64,000 nucleotides of DNA from Pseudomonas sp. Root71 (lineage in GTDB: Bacteria; Pseudomonadota; Gammaproteobacteria; Pseudomonadales; Pseudomonadaceae), in the NCBI RefSeq assembly GCF_001429045.1, contig NZ_LMHY01000001.1, positions 188,888 through 252,887 of the forward strand. The letters are read 5' to 3'. Position 1 is the first letter of the stretch, and every line of letters begins with the position of its first letter. The translations under genes and the position numbers were made by a program. Below the pieces are notes generated by a model. That model worked only from the letters and a program-made list of their open reading frames with translations, was not told the DNA's origin and made no database searches. Below are positions 27,430 through 34,651 of this stretch, one piece after another.

Positions 27430-27565
27430 TTCATGGTCTCTCGATGCCCCTCCACCGACGGCAATCTTTAGCGAGCCGCCGTATTTGAAGTATTTAGCAG
27501 CCTTTGCCACACCTTCAAGGTGTGGCAAAGGCTGCATCTGTCCCGCTATGTCATCGCGCCGTGAT
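27430..27565 (-). pseudogene. Remnant of a second PAAR-effector C-terminus
   Basis: The minus-strand translation contains HLEGVAKAAKYFKYGG and AVGGGAS, matching effector residues 350-376 (HLEGVAKASKYVQYGG, AVGGGAS). Weaker DNA match extends back to the bases right behind the first immunity stop. After GGGAS the match stops; only four codons later comes the immunity ATG. About 95 codons of the toxin C-terminus, including the glycine zipper, are missing, so the fragment cannot be toxic. The frame is fused in phase with the downstream immunity gene. Confidence 0.75.
27497..27535. repeat. 39-bp perfect palindrome in the toxin remnant
   Basis: The 19-base arms (27497-27515 and 27517-27535) are exact complements around one central base. 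In RNA this gives about a 17-bp stem with a 5-base loop. The homologous site in the intact effector (about 28301-28335) is only a quasi-palindrome. Confidence 0.9.
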
Positions 27566-27569
27566 CAGG

Positions 27570-27953
27570 CTATTTGAGCACTCCTGATTTCAATAACGTT
27601 ATTAGTAATGCCAAAACTGCGAATGACCCGATAACACTCCATTGCAACGCGACTAGCTTCCGTCTCAGTGGGTGGGGGAAAAATTCAAAGTCCTCAATGC
27701 TGAGGATTCCATGTTTGATGTAAAAACTGGGAAAAGTAAGAACCATACAAGCGCTACCCACAAGCTGCAGCTTGCCCCAAGGGCCTGTATGTATACGTAC
27801 GGTGTTAGTAATGGATGAAGAGCTGTTCTTGAAATGCTCTAGCAACAACTCTCTCTTCGTATAGCCAAAGTACAATGCGACGACATTGCCGATCATCAGA
27901 GTGGCGATCGGAATGCCACACAAGCTGCCAGCAACCATTTCCGCGGTAGTCAT
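27570..27953 (-). CDS. Probable immunity protein of the PAAR effector
   Basis: A 127-residue membrane protein with hydrophobic segments at about 5-28 and 100-123 and a weaker one near 60-78. It starts with ATG at 27953, overlapping the effector stop by four bases (ATGA), so the two are translationally coupled. That tight coupling, small size and membrane location fit an inner-membrane immunity protein against a pore-forming toxin. I recognise no named family. A paralogue lies immediately downstream. Confidence 0.75.
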   Translation of the reverse strand: MTTAEMVAGSLCGIPIATLMIGNVVALYFGYTKRELLLEHFKNSSSSITNTVRIHTGPWGKLQLVGSACMVLTFPSFYIKHGILSIEDFEFFPHPLRRKLVALQWSVIGSFAVLALLITLLKSGVLK

Positions 27954-29371
27954 TTCGTATTCTCGTAAACGACTTCGGCGATCTCCTCACCACCAATTTC
28001 TCCCAATTTTCCACCCGCATAGGTGCCTGCACCCACCGCAACGATACTGCACGCAAGCATTGAAAATCCGCCTGTTGGAACTCCCATTGCCACGCAAAGT
28101 CCGCCGATTGCTGAAGCGGTTAACATCCTGCCTGCAGCCATGCCTCCAGCCACTCCACCGGTAAAACTCCCAGACTCTGTTAGCCGGATTCGTTCACATG
28201 CCTCGGTACTTCCTGCAGCGCAAACATCTTGAACCTTCCTGGCAGATGCTCCTCCGCCGACGGCAGTAACCAGCCAACCACCGTACTGAACGTATTTTGA
28301 AGCCTTTGCCACACCTTCAAGATGGGTGGCATAGCCCGGTATTTGCCCCGCAGGACTGGCATTGGTCCAGTGGTGGACCAGGCTTTGGCTGGAGATGCCC
28401 AACATTTTTTTCAAATTGATGTGGTTTGGGAATCCAATTCCCTTGCGGGTCAGTGCCGTCATATGGCTGTTCAGTTGTGCGAGCAGACGCTGGCGCTCTG
28501 CAAAGAACGCTGGCGAGCGCAGGTGCCCGTCTCTTTGAAGCGTATTTTGTTGCAACGCTTCAATATCCCTCAAAGCATTGCCGACGTTATCCAGATTATT
28601 CTTGAAAATGCTCGCGCCGACTCCAATAGCGCCGGAGCCATAGGTCAAGAAGTTCTGGATGACATCCCGGTGCTGCACCATGAAATCCGCTTCTTCCGGG
28701 CTGAGCGTTTCAAGCACCCGATTGGTCTTGGCCGCCACGTCCATGAGCAGGGCTTCTTCACGGGTGCACTGGTAGTTGCTGGGGTCGCTCAGCACGATCA
28801 TCGAGCCGGCTTTGACGTCGCTCAAGTTGGGATTGAGCAGTTTGAATTTGCCCATCACCGCCGGGTCGCGCAGGGTGAACAACGAGGCCTCAAGCTGTTC
28901 GCGGGTGGTGCTTTTGGGCACGATGTAGAAGCCCGGCTCCGGCGCATCGCGGCCAGTGAGCTGTGGTGGAGATGGGGCGTTTGTCATTGACGTAAAACCA
29001 GATGGGCGCGGTGCAATCGGACTTCTGGTGGTTGTCGACGATGGTATGGCCGAGGCCGATTGAGCGGTTGCCCTGGCTGCTTTCGGTGCAGGAGGTTCAT
29101 TGACATAACTGCCCTCGAAATTCGAGGGAATCAGTTGGGCTTCACAGGGGCAGCCGCTGAAACTATCCAGCGTGCCAGCAACACGTCGACCCTCGCTTAG
29201 GACGTGAGAAACGCCGCCGATGATCCGGTAACTCTTCTTGTCTTTTCCGCAACTGACCAGATCACCCTCACGAGCATGGATGAGACCGAAACTGAAAGTG
29301 TGGTCCCCCTCCAGAACGGTACCGCCGCAGGTAGTTTTGTCGCCTAGCCCAATGTAAAACCCGGTAGCCAT
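27950..29371 (-). CDS. PAAR-domain effector with C-terminal glycine-zipper toxin
   Basis: A 473-residue protein. Residues 1-85 are a PAAR-type spike-tip domain (GDKTTCGGTVLEG, AREGDLVSCG, HVLSEGRRVAG). A Ser/Thr/Pro/Ala linker spans 90-140, and a LysM-like segment 145-200 (FYIVPKSTTREQLEASLF, LLNPNL). A helical middle runs 205-330. The C-terminus (about 345-465) is rich in glycine: AVGGGAS, GGVAGGMAAGRML, VGAGTYAGGKLGEIGGEE, with two hydrophobic helices typical of glycine-zipper pore formers. By analogy with Tse4-like toxins it would be delivered by a type VI system and damage the target inner membrane; this is inference. No type VI structural genes are in the window. The immunity gene overlaps its stop codon. 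Confidence 0.82.
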   Translation of the reverse strand: MATGFYIGLGDKTTCGGTVLEGDHTFSFGLIHAREGDLVSCGKDKKSYRIIGGVSHVLSEGRRVAGTLDSFSGCPCEAQLIPSNFEGSYVNEPPAPKAARATAQSASAIPSSTTTRSPIAPRPSGFTSMTNAPSPPQLTGRDAPEPGFYIVPKSTTREQLEASLFTLRDPAVMGKFKLLNPNLSDVKAGSMIVLSDPSNYQCTREEALLMDVAAKTNRVLETLSPEEADFMVQHRDVIQNFLTYGSGAIGVGASIFKNNLDNVGNALRDIEALQQNTLQRDGHLRSPAFFAERQRLLAQLNSHMTALTRKGIGFPNHINLKKMLGISSQSLVHHWTNASPAGQIPGYATHLEGVAKASKYVQYGGWLVTAVGGGASARKVQDVCAAGSTEACERIRLTESGSFTGGVAGGMAAGRMLTASAIGGLCVAMGVPTGGFSMLACSIVAVGAGTYAGGKLGEIGGEEIAEVVYENTK

Positions 29372-29467
29372 GTCTTGATGTCCCTTTCCACTGGCGTCCC
29401 AACCCTTGGGAAACGCGCCATCGTTAACAATGAGTGACTCCGGCTCGGGAACGAGTCGGGCTAGCGC

Positions 29468-29495
29468 AAAGTACGTGACCAGAGAGGTAATTCAA
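29468..29495 (-). promoter_or_regulatory. Candidate promoter of the effector operon
   Basis: Minus strand: -35 TTGAAT (29495-29490), 16 bases, -10 TACTTT (29473-29468). This would give a leader of about 90 bases before the ATG at 29371. Only a consensus match by eye. Confidence 0.35.
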
Positions 29496-29592
29496 GACAA
29501 CACAGGGAGAGCAGGAAGCTTCCTACGCAGATTTGGGAAAGGGAGAAGTGAGTGGGAGTTGGCTTTTAAGGGCGGCAGCAGCGACTTGCCTT

Positions 29593-29630
29593 AAAACCCC
29601 GATGGTGACGGCTCCGATCGGGGGCGTTTT
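29593..29630 (-). terminator. Terminator of the DUF6124 gene
   Basis: CCCCGAT / ATCGGGG stem with a T-run on the minus-strand side (TTTTAA) and a GTTTT on the plus side. It lies 14 bases past the DUF6124 stop and separates that gene from the effector operon. Confidence 0.7.
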
Positions 29631-29643
29631 CCTGCTTGGCGAG

Positions 29644-30039
29644 TTAGCAGGTTCGGCTTAATTTCTTCGTGAGAATCGCCGTCATTTCCGGTTCTTCCAG
29701 ATGATCCAGCGCTTGCTCTACCAGCAAATGCGCCCCCTCAGCCACGCGACTGATCGCCAGGGCTACTGAGCGGCGCGAGCCGTCTACATCATCGGCCAGG
29801 TCAGCGGCGATGGCGCTGATGGACAGCAGATCTTCCGAGGCGTTGGCCAGCAGTGCTTCGGTATTGATGTCAGGACAGACGCTGAAGAGTTGGCCGTTGC
29901 GTTTTGGTTGTTTCTGTTCGGTTTGGGTTGCATGGTGATCGGGGGCGCGTTCTACCGCTTGATTGAGCTCTTTGGTATTAAGGGCTTCGTAGGAGGGAGG
30001 GGCTTCGTTTACTGGGGGATTCGGTGTTGGCTTAATCAT
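29644..30039 (-). CDS. DUF6124 protein
   Basis: A 131-residue soluble protein of the Pseudomonas-restricted DUF6124 family. It has the typical start MIKPTPNPP, a variable polar linker (about 25-50), and the highly conserved LLANASEDLLSISAIAADLA and DVDGSRRSVALAISR stretch. No enzyme motif, signal or membrane segment is seen. The function is unknown. Most genomes of the group carry several copies. The ATG at 30039 is the family start; the frame stays open to 30186 but that part overlaps a structured leader. Confidence 0.85.
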   Translation of the reverse strand: MIKPTPNPPVNEAPPSYEALNTKELNQAVERAPDHHATQTEQKQPKRNGQLFSVCPDINTEALLANASEDLLSISAIAADLADDVDGSRRSVALAISRVAEGAHLLVEQALDHLEEPEMTAILTKKLSRTC

Positions 30040-30300
30040 TGGAATCGTACCGATTTGAGGGCTAACACCATTTCGCTTGCACTTCGAAAGAGGTGGCAGC
30101 TGTGTATAGGTGTGCAAGACCGGAATCGGTAAACCGGCAGATCGGAAGATCTCCCACACACAGCTGCCATAATGATCCGCGAGCATAAAAAAACGCTCTG
30201 GGAATAGCCATTACCGATTGTGTGCCGATTCCGGACTTGCACGTCCGAGTCACCGATTTTGCGGTGACTTAAAGAGGTTATCGGTGCCGACCAAAATCGC
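30040..30300 (-). promoter_or_regulatory. Structured leader of the DUF6124 gene
   Basis: About 260 bases rich in inverted repeats. On the minus strand: hairpin GTCACCG/CGGTGAC (30268-30249), directly followed by CGGAC/GTCCG (30247-30232). Then comes a T-run (about 30185-30195), then a long-range pair TGGCAGCTGTGT / ACACAGCTGCCA (30169-30158 with 30105-30094) closing a 50-base domain with inner CCGG and GATC pairings. The motif ACCGAT/ATCGGT recurs at least five times. It may be a regulatory RNA or a cluster of operators. Confidence 0.5.
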
Positions 30301-30602
30301 CTAGTTCACGCATGGCCCGGCGTTTTGAAGGAAATGTCCGAGAAGTCTGCGGGGTGCAAGATCAAAAGATCGCAGCCTTCGGCAGCTCCTACAGGAATGT
30401 GTTTCTGCCGTTGTAGGAGTGCCAGGGAAGGCATTCCTACGCATGAGTGTGGAACGATCAGTGAGACAGTATGAAAGCGTGACTTAGCGGTCATCATGCG
30501 AGAAATATGGCTTATCTTCTTCTAACGCATCTGAAAGGTGGTGTTCTGTTGTTAAGCCGTTAAACTGCCCCAGCCGTTCATTTTTCTCTTGAGGCTGTGC
30601 GC
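30301..30602. other. Intergenic region with a degenerate REP doublet
   Basis: A family A REP unit with an intact left arm (30364-30393) and a degenerate right arm (about 30410-30440) lies here. The rest (about 30441-30602) is AT-richer and should hold the promoter of the SCP2-like gene. No gene is seen. Confidence 0.6.
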
Positions 30603-30986
30603 ATGAAATTTCGTTTTCTGCTGTGGATGCTGGGTTTGTTGATGGGTAAGGCCAGCCGGACCAATCCGGCGTTTCAGCAGCAGTTGGGTGACAAGGATCT
30701 GGTGTTTCAGCTGCAGACCCTGGACGGGAAAGTGGCGCGGCATTTCCGCGTGAAGGACCAGCGCATCACCAGCCAATCGGGTGTGCATGCCGAGCCTGCG
30801 TTTGCGATTGCCTTTAAAGACGCCGCGTACGGCTTTGCCACGATGCAGGCGAAGAACAAGCAGCTGGCGTTCATGACGGGGATTCAGGACAAGTCGATTC
30901 AGATCAAGGGCAACCCGGCGCTGGTGATCTGGTTCCAGGGGCTGACCAAGTATTTGAAGCCGAAGAAGGCCAAGCCCAAGGCTTGA
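30603..30986 (+). CDS. Small SCP2-like protein
   Basis: A 127-residue protein with a hydrophobic start (MKFRFLLWMLGLLMG) that may anchor it in the membrane. The rest resembles an SCP2 sterol-carrier fold: DLVFQLQTLDGKVARHFRV, AFAIAFKDAAYGFATM and the late LVIWFQGL. Pseudomonas homologues lie beside the HDOD gene and recG as here. No catalytic residues are seen. The ATG at 30603 follows TTGAGG. Ligand unknown. Confidence 0.7.
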   Translation: MKFRFLLWMLGLLMGKASRTNPAFQQQLGDKDLVFQLQTLDGKVARHFRVKDQRITSQSGVHAEPAFAIAFKDAAYGFATMQAKNKQLAFMTGIQDKSIQIKGNPALVIWFQGLTKYLKPKKAKPKA

Positions 30987-31014
30987 GGTCTTTCAGGTAG
31001 ACCGAGTGATATTC

Positions 31015-31078
31015 ATCGCGGGCAAGCCCGCTCCCACAGGATTCAGGTGATCCATGTGGGAGCGAGGCTGCTCGCGAT
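31015..31078. repeat. REPIN, family B, short spacer
   Basis: Arms at 31015-31038 and 31055-31078 around only 16 bases, with one arm carrying GCGGGC instead of GCGAGC. It lies between two convergent genes. Confidence 0.85.
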
Positions 31079-31084
31079 TGCTTT

Positions 31085-32488
31085 TCAGCCTTGGGTGAAC
31101 TGCGAAGCCAGTTCGCGCAGCAGCACTTCGGCCTCGAGGACTTTGCTGACCACGTCGTTGGCTTTTTCGCGGCTCAGGCCAAGGCGTTCGAGCAGGGCGT
31201 CGGGGATGTCTTCGTCGGGGCCGGAGCCGATGCCACGGCTGCGCAGCAGGCGCACCGACAGGCACACCAGGTTCGGGTACTCAGCGAATTCGCCGTCGTA
31301 ATGCGGGTCGTGCTGGAAGCGCAGGGCGGTGGCCAGTTCTTCGGGCATGTCCCAGTAGCGCATCAGCCATGAGCCGATCTGTTCACGGCTGATGCCCAGC
31401 AGGTGCTGTTCCACGAAGCTGTGGCACAGGTGCGGGTTGACCTCCAGGTGGCGGCAGATCAGCGAGAAGTGCGGCGGGAACACGTGGGCCAGCAGCAGGT
31501 AGCCGAAGTTGTGCAGCAGGCCGGCCAGGTAGGTCAGGCCGGCTTCCGGACGCTGGGCGCGGGGCATGGCGCGGGTCAGGCCTTCGATGACGGCGGCGGT
31601 GTAGATCGATTGCTGCCAGTAGGGCGTGGAGTGTTGCGGGTGGTCCTTGGGCAGGCTCAGGGTTTTGCCCAGGGCCAGGCCCAGCGCCAGGTTGATCACC
31701 AGGTCGAAGCCCAGCACCCGCACGATGGCGTCTTCCACCGAGCGGATCTTGCCCGGCGAGGCGTAGTACGGCGATGCCGCCCAGCTCACGACTTGTGCGG
31801 CCAGCGCCGGGTCGGTTTCGACCACGCCGGTGATGTCGTCGATGGTGGCGTTGGGGTCGACGCGCAGCTTGATGATTTTTTGCGCGGTTTCGGCCAGCGG
31901 CGGAATCTCGATGGTCGCTTCCAGACGCTGCTGGATGCGCCGTGCGGTGAACGCCTGGACGGCCTGGGTGATTTCCTCGCGGTCGTCATCGGGGCGGTCA
32001 AGGTTGGGGCGGATGCTGGTCAGGTTTTCGCCGAAATTGGCGGCGCTGGCCTTGATCAGCATGGTCGCCTTGAAGTCTTCGCTGGTGATTTCCAGCAGCA
32101 CGCCCGGCTCACCGGAGTTGATCAGCAACTTCGGCTCGCGCAGCAGGCTTTCGTCGTACAGGCACGGTGAACTGGTCAGCGCCGGCAGGCCTGGCAGCAA
32201 GCTGAGGTTGTGCTTGCCGAGCATTTTTTTCAGGCGTTCGATGGGTACGGCGGCGAGGCGGCGACCGGTGAGTTCGGTCAGGCGATTGAGGTCCAGCAAT
32301 TGGCTCTGCGGGAACAGCACCATCAATACACCAACGCTGTCTTCCAGCAGAACGGCCTGCACTTTGCGCGCGGCATTGAGGCCGTGACGATCCAGCACTT
32401 CTTCGTAGGTAATGCCCAACTTGCCCAGCATCAGCCGAATAACCGACGGAGCGTGCGGGGTGTCGGGTGCGAAGGCAACTTCGGTCAT
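31085..32488 (-). CDS. YbaK-like and HDOD two-domain protein
   Basis: A 467-residue cytoplasmic protein. The N-terminal about 150 residues look like a YbaK/ProRS editing domain (LMLGKLGITYEEVL, FPQSQLLDLNRL). The C-terminal about 260 residues form an HDOD domain (IPPLAETAQKIIKL, DPALAAQVVSWAAS, GLLHNFGYLLLAHVFP). HDOD proteins act in signalling; the usual HD metal residues are not all kept. Its location beside recG-oxyR is conserved in Pseudomonas. A 78-base gap separates it from recG. Confidence 0.83.
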   Translation of the reverse strand: MTEVAFAPDTPHAPSVIRLMLGKLGITYEEVLDRHGLNAARKVQAVLLEDSVGVLMVLFPQSQLLDLNRLTELTGRRLAAVPIERLKKMLGKHNLSLLPGLPALTSSPCLYDESLLREPKLLINSGEPGVLLEITSEDFKATMLIKASAANFGENLTSIRPNLDRPDDDREEITQAVQAFTARRIQQRLEATIEIPPLAETAQKIIKLRVDPNATIDDITGVVETDPALAAQVVSWAASPYYASPGKIRSVEDAIVRVLGFDLVINLALGLALGKTLSLPKDHPQHSTPYWQQSIYTAAVIEGLTRAMPRAQRPEAGLTYLAGLLHNFGYLLLAHVFPPHFSLICRHLEVNPHLCHSFVEQHLLGISREQIGSWLMRYWDMPEELATALRFQHDPHYDGEFAEYPNLVCLSVRLLRSRGIGSGPDEDIPDALLERLGLSREKANDVVSKVLEAEVLLRELASQFTQG

Positions 32489-32566
32489 GGTCTGTATCCG
32501 TACTTAAACAATGGCGGGAGTATAACCAGCTTGCTTGGGGCCACGCCTCAGAAACCGTGACGGTTG

Positions 32567-34642
32567 TCACACTTGGCCGTATTGTTGGCCATGACGCAGC
32601 CATCGGTCGAGTAGCGGGCTGACGTGGGTCGGCCAGCGTTCGAGCAATGCCTGGGCGGCATCCCGCACGGCGGGCAGCAAATCGGCATCGCGCATCAGGT
32701 CAGCGACCTTGAATTGAAGCAGGCCGGTTTGCCGGGTGCCGAGCATTTCGCCGGGGCCGCGCAGTTCCAGATCCCTTTCGGCGATGACGAAACCATCGTT
32801 GGTTTCACGCATGATGCCCAGGCGCTGGCGGCCGATCTGCGACAGTGGCGGATGGTAGAGCAGCACGCAATGGCTGACGGCGCTGCCCCGGCCGACTCGG
32901 CCGCGCAACTGGTGCAATTGCGCCAGGCCCAGGCGCTCGGGGTTTTCGATGATCATCAGGCTGGCGTTGGGCACGTCGACGCCGACTTCGATCACCGTGG
33001 TCGCGACCAGCAGTTGCAGGTTGCCGGCCTTGAATTCGGCCATCACCGCAGCTTTTTCCGCAGGCTTCATGCGGCCGTGGATCAGCCCGACTTTCAACTC
33101 GCCGAGAGCGGCAGTGAGGTCCTCGAAGGTAGTTTCCGCTGCCTGGCAGGTCAGCTCTTCCGACTCTTCGATCAGCGTGCACACCCAATAGGCCTGACGC
33201 CCTTCGGCGCAAGCGCTACGCACCCGCTCGATGACTTCGACCCGCCGGGTGTCGGTGATCAGCACGGTGTTGACCGGGGTTCGGCCGGGCGGCAATTCGT
33301 CGAGGATCGAGGTGTCGAGGTCGGCGTAGGCGCTCATGGCCAGCGTGCGCGGAATCGGCGTGGCAGTCATGATCAACTGGTGCGGGCACATGCGTCCGCC
33401 GACGCCTTTCTGCCGCAAGGCCAGACGCTGCTGCACGCCGAAACGGTGCTGTTCGTCGATGATCACCAGCGCCAGGTTCTTGAATTGCACTTCGTCCTGG
33501 AACAGCGCGTGGGTGCCGACCACCATCGGCGTGCCGCTGGCGATTTGCTCCAGCGCGGCTGCGCGGTTCTTGCCCTTGAGCTTGCCGGCCAGCCAGGCGA
33601 CTTCAATGCCCAGCGGCTCAAGCCAGCGCTTGAAGGTGATGAAGTGCTGCTCGGCGAGAATTTCGGTGGGTGCCATCAGCGCGACCTGATAACCGGCCTC
33701 CAGCGCTTGCAGCGCGGCAAGGGCGGCGACCACGGTTTTACCGGCGCCGACGTCGCCCTGGATCAGCCGCAGCATCGGTTCGTGCTGGCTGAGGTCATAG
33801 GCGATTTCATTGCCGACCCGCTGTTGGGCACCGGTCGGACTGAAGCCGAGGTTGGCCAGGTATTTGGCCGGCAGCCTGGTGGCTTTGGGCATCGCTGGCG
33901 CACGCAGGGAGCGCATGCTTTCACGCAGGCGCTGTTGCGACAGTTGATGGGTCAGCAGTTCTTCGAAAGCCAGACGGTGCTGCGCCCAGTGGTGACCGAG
34001 TGCCAGTTCATCGACGTCGGCATCGGCGGGCGGGTTGTGCAGGTAGCGGATCGCATCGGCCAGCGGCGCCAATTGGTAATCGCGGGCCAGTTCGTTCGGC
34101 AGCCAGTCGGGCAGGCTGCTGGGGCCGAGCAGGGTGAGGGTCTGCATGCACAACTGGCGCAAGCGCTGTTGGGTCAGGCCTTCGGTGAGCGGGTAGACCG
34201 GGGTCAGGGTTTCATCCACTGGCGGCGGTTCGTCGCCGGTGATGGCGCGGTATTCCGGGTGGTAGATCTCCAGCCCCGAAGCGCCGGGCCGCGCCTCGCC
34301 GTAGCAGCGAATCCGCGTGCCGCGTTTCAGGCCTTCTTTTTGCGCGTTGCTGAAATGATAGAAACGCAGGCTCAAGCCCCCGGTGCCATCCTGCAACCGG
34401 ACCACCAGGCTGCGTCGCCGGCCCATGACCACATCGGCACCGCTGACGGTGCCTTCGATGACCGCATCCTGCCCGGGCCGCAGTGCGCCGATCGGCACCA
34501 CACGGGTGCGGTCCTGATAACGCAGGGGCAGGTGAAACAACACGTCCTGGAGGTTTTCCAGGCCGACCTTGGCCAGTTTCTCGGCCATGGCTTCACCGAC
34601 ACCCTTGAGTGCCGTCACCGACACTTGCGACAACTCGCTCAT
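32567..34642 (-). CDS. recG: ATP-dependent DNA helicase RecG
   Basis: A 691-residue helicase that regresses stalled forks and branch-migrates Holliday junctions. It has an N-terminal wedge/OB domain (about 1-160) and a superfamily 2 motor with Walker A GDVGAGKT, the DEQH box IIDEQHRFGV, TATPIPRTLA and the C-terminal motifs GRVGRGS and LGTRQTG. Length is normal. It follows oxyR by 9 bases on the same strand, so both are likely cotranscribed. Confidence 0.97.
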   Translation of the reverse strand: MSELSQVSVTALKGVGEAMAEKLAKVGLENLQDVLFHLPLRYQDRTRVVPIGALRPGQDAVIEGTVSGADVVMGRRRSLVVRLQDGTGGLSLRFYHFSNAQKEGLKRGTRIRCYGEARPGASGLEIYHPEYRAITGDEPPPVDETLTPVYPLTEGLTQQRLRQLCMQTLTLLGPSSLPDWLPNELARDYQLAPLADAIRYLHNPPADADVDELALGHHWAQHRLAFEELLTHQLSQQRLRESMRSLRAPAMPKATRLPAKYLANLGFSPTGAQQRVGNEIAYDLSQHEPMLRLIQGDVGAGKTVVAALAALQALEAGYQVALMAPTEILAEQHFITFKRWLEPLGIEVAWLAGKLKGKNRAAALEQIASGTPMVVGTHALFQDEVQFKNLALVIIDEQHRFGVQQRLALRQKGVGGRMCPHQLIMTATPIPRTLAMSAYADLDTSILDELPPGRTPVNTVLITDTRRVEVIERVRSACAEGRQAYWVCTLIEESEELTCQAAETTFEDLTAALGELKVGLIHGRMKPAEKAAVMAEFKAGNLQLLVATTVIEVGVDVPNASLMIIENPERLGLAQLHQLRGRVGRGSAVSHCVLLYHPPLSQIGRQRLGIMRETNDGFVIAERDLELRGPGEMLGTRQTGLLQFKVADLMRDADLLPAVRDAAQALLERWPTHVSPLLDRWLRHGQQYGQV

Positions 34643-34651
34643 GACCGTTGC

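Noticed and set aside
29406..29594. A 62-codon plus-strand frame between the effector and DUF6124 genes.
   Set aside because: No ribosome site and no family; it lies over the likely effector promoter on the other strand.
30040..30186. A 49-codon N-terminal extension of the DUF6124 protein.
   Set aside because: The family starts at MIKPTPN. The extension region is better explained as a structured leader.
27046..30300. A prophage or complete type VI gene cluster around the PAAR effector.
   Set aside because: Both flanks are core genes (HU, SCP2-like, recG). No tube, sheath, spike or integrase gene is present.
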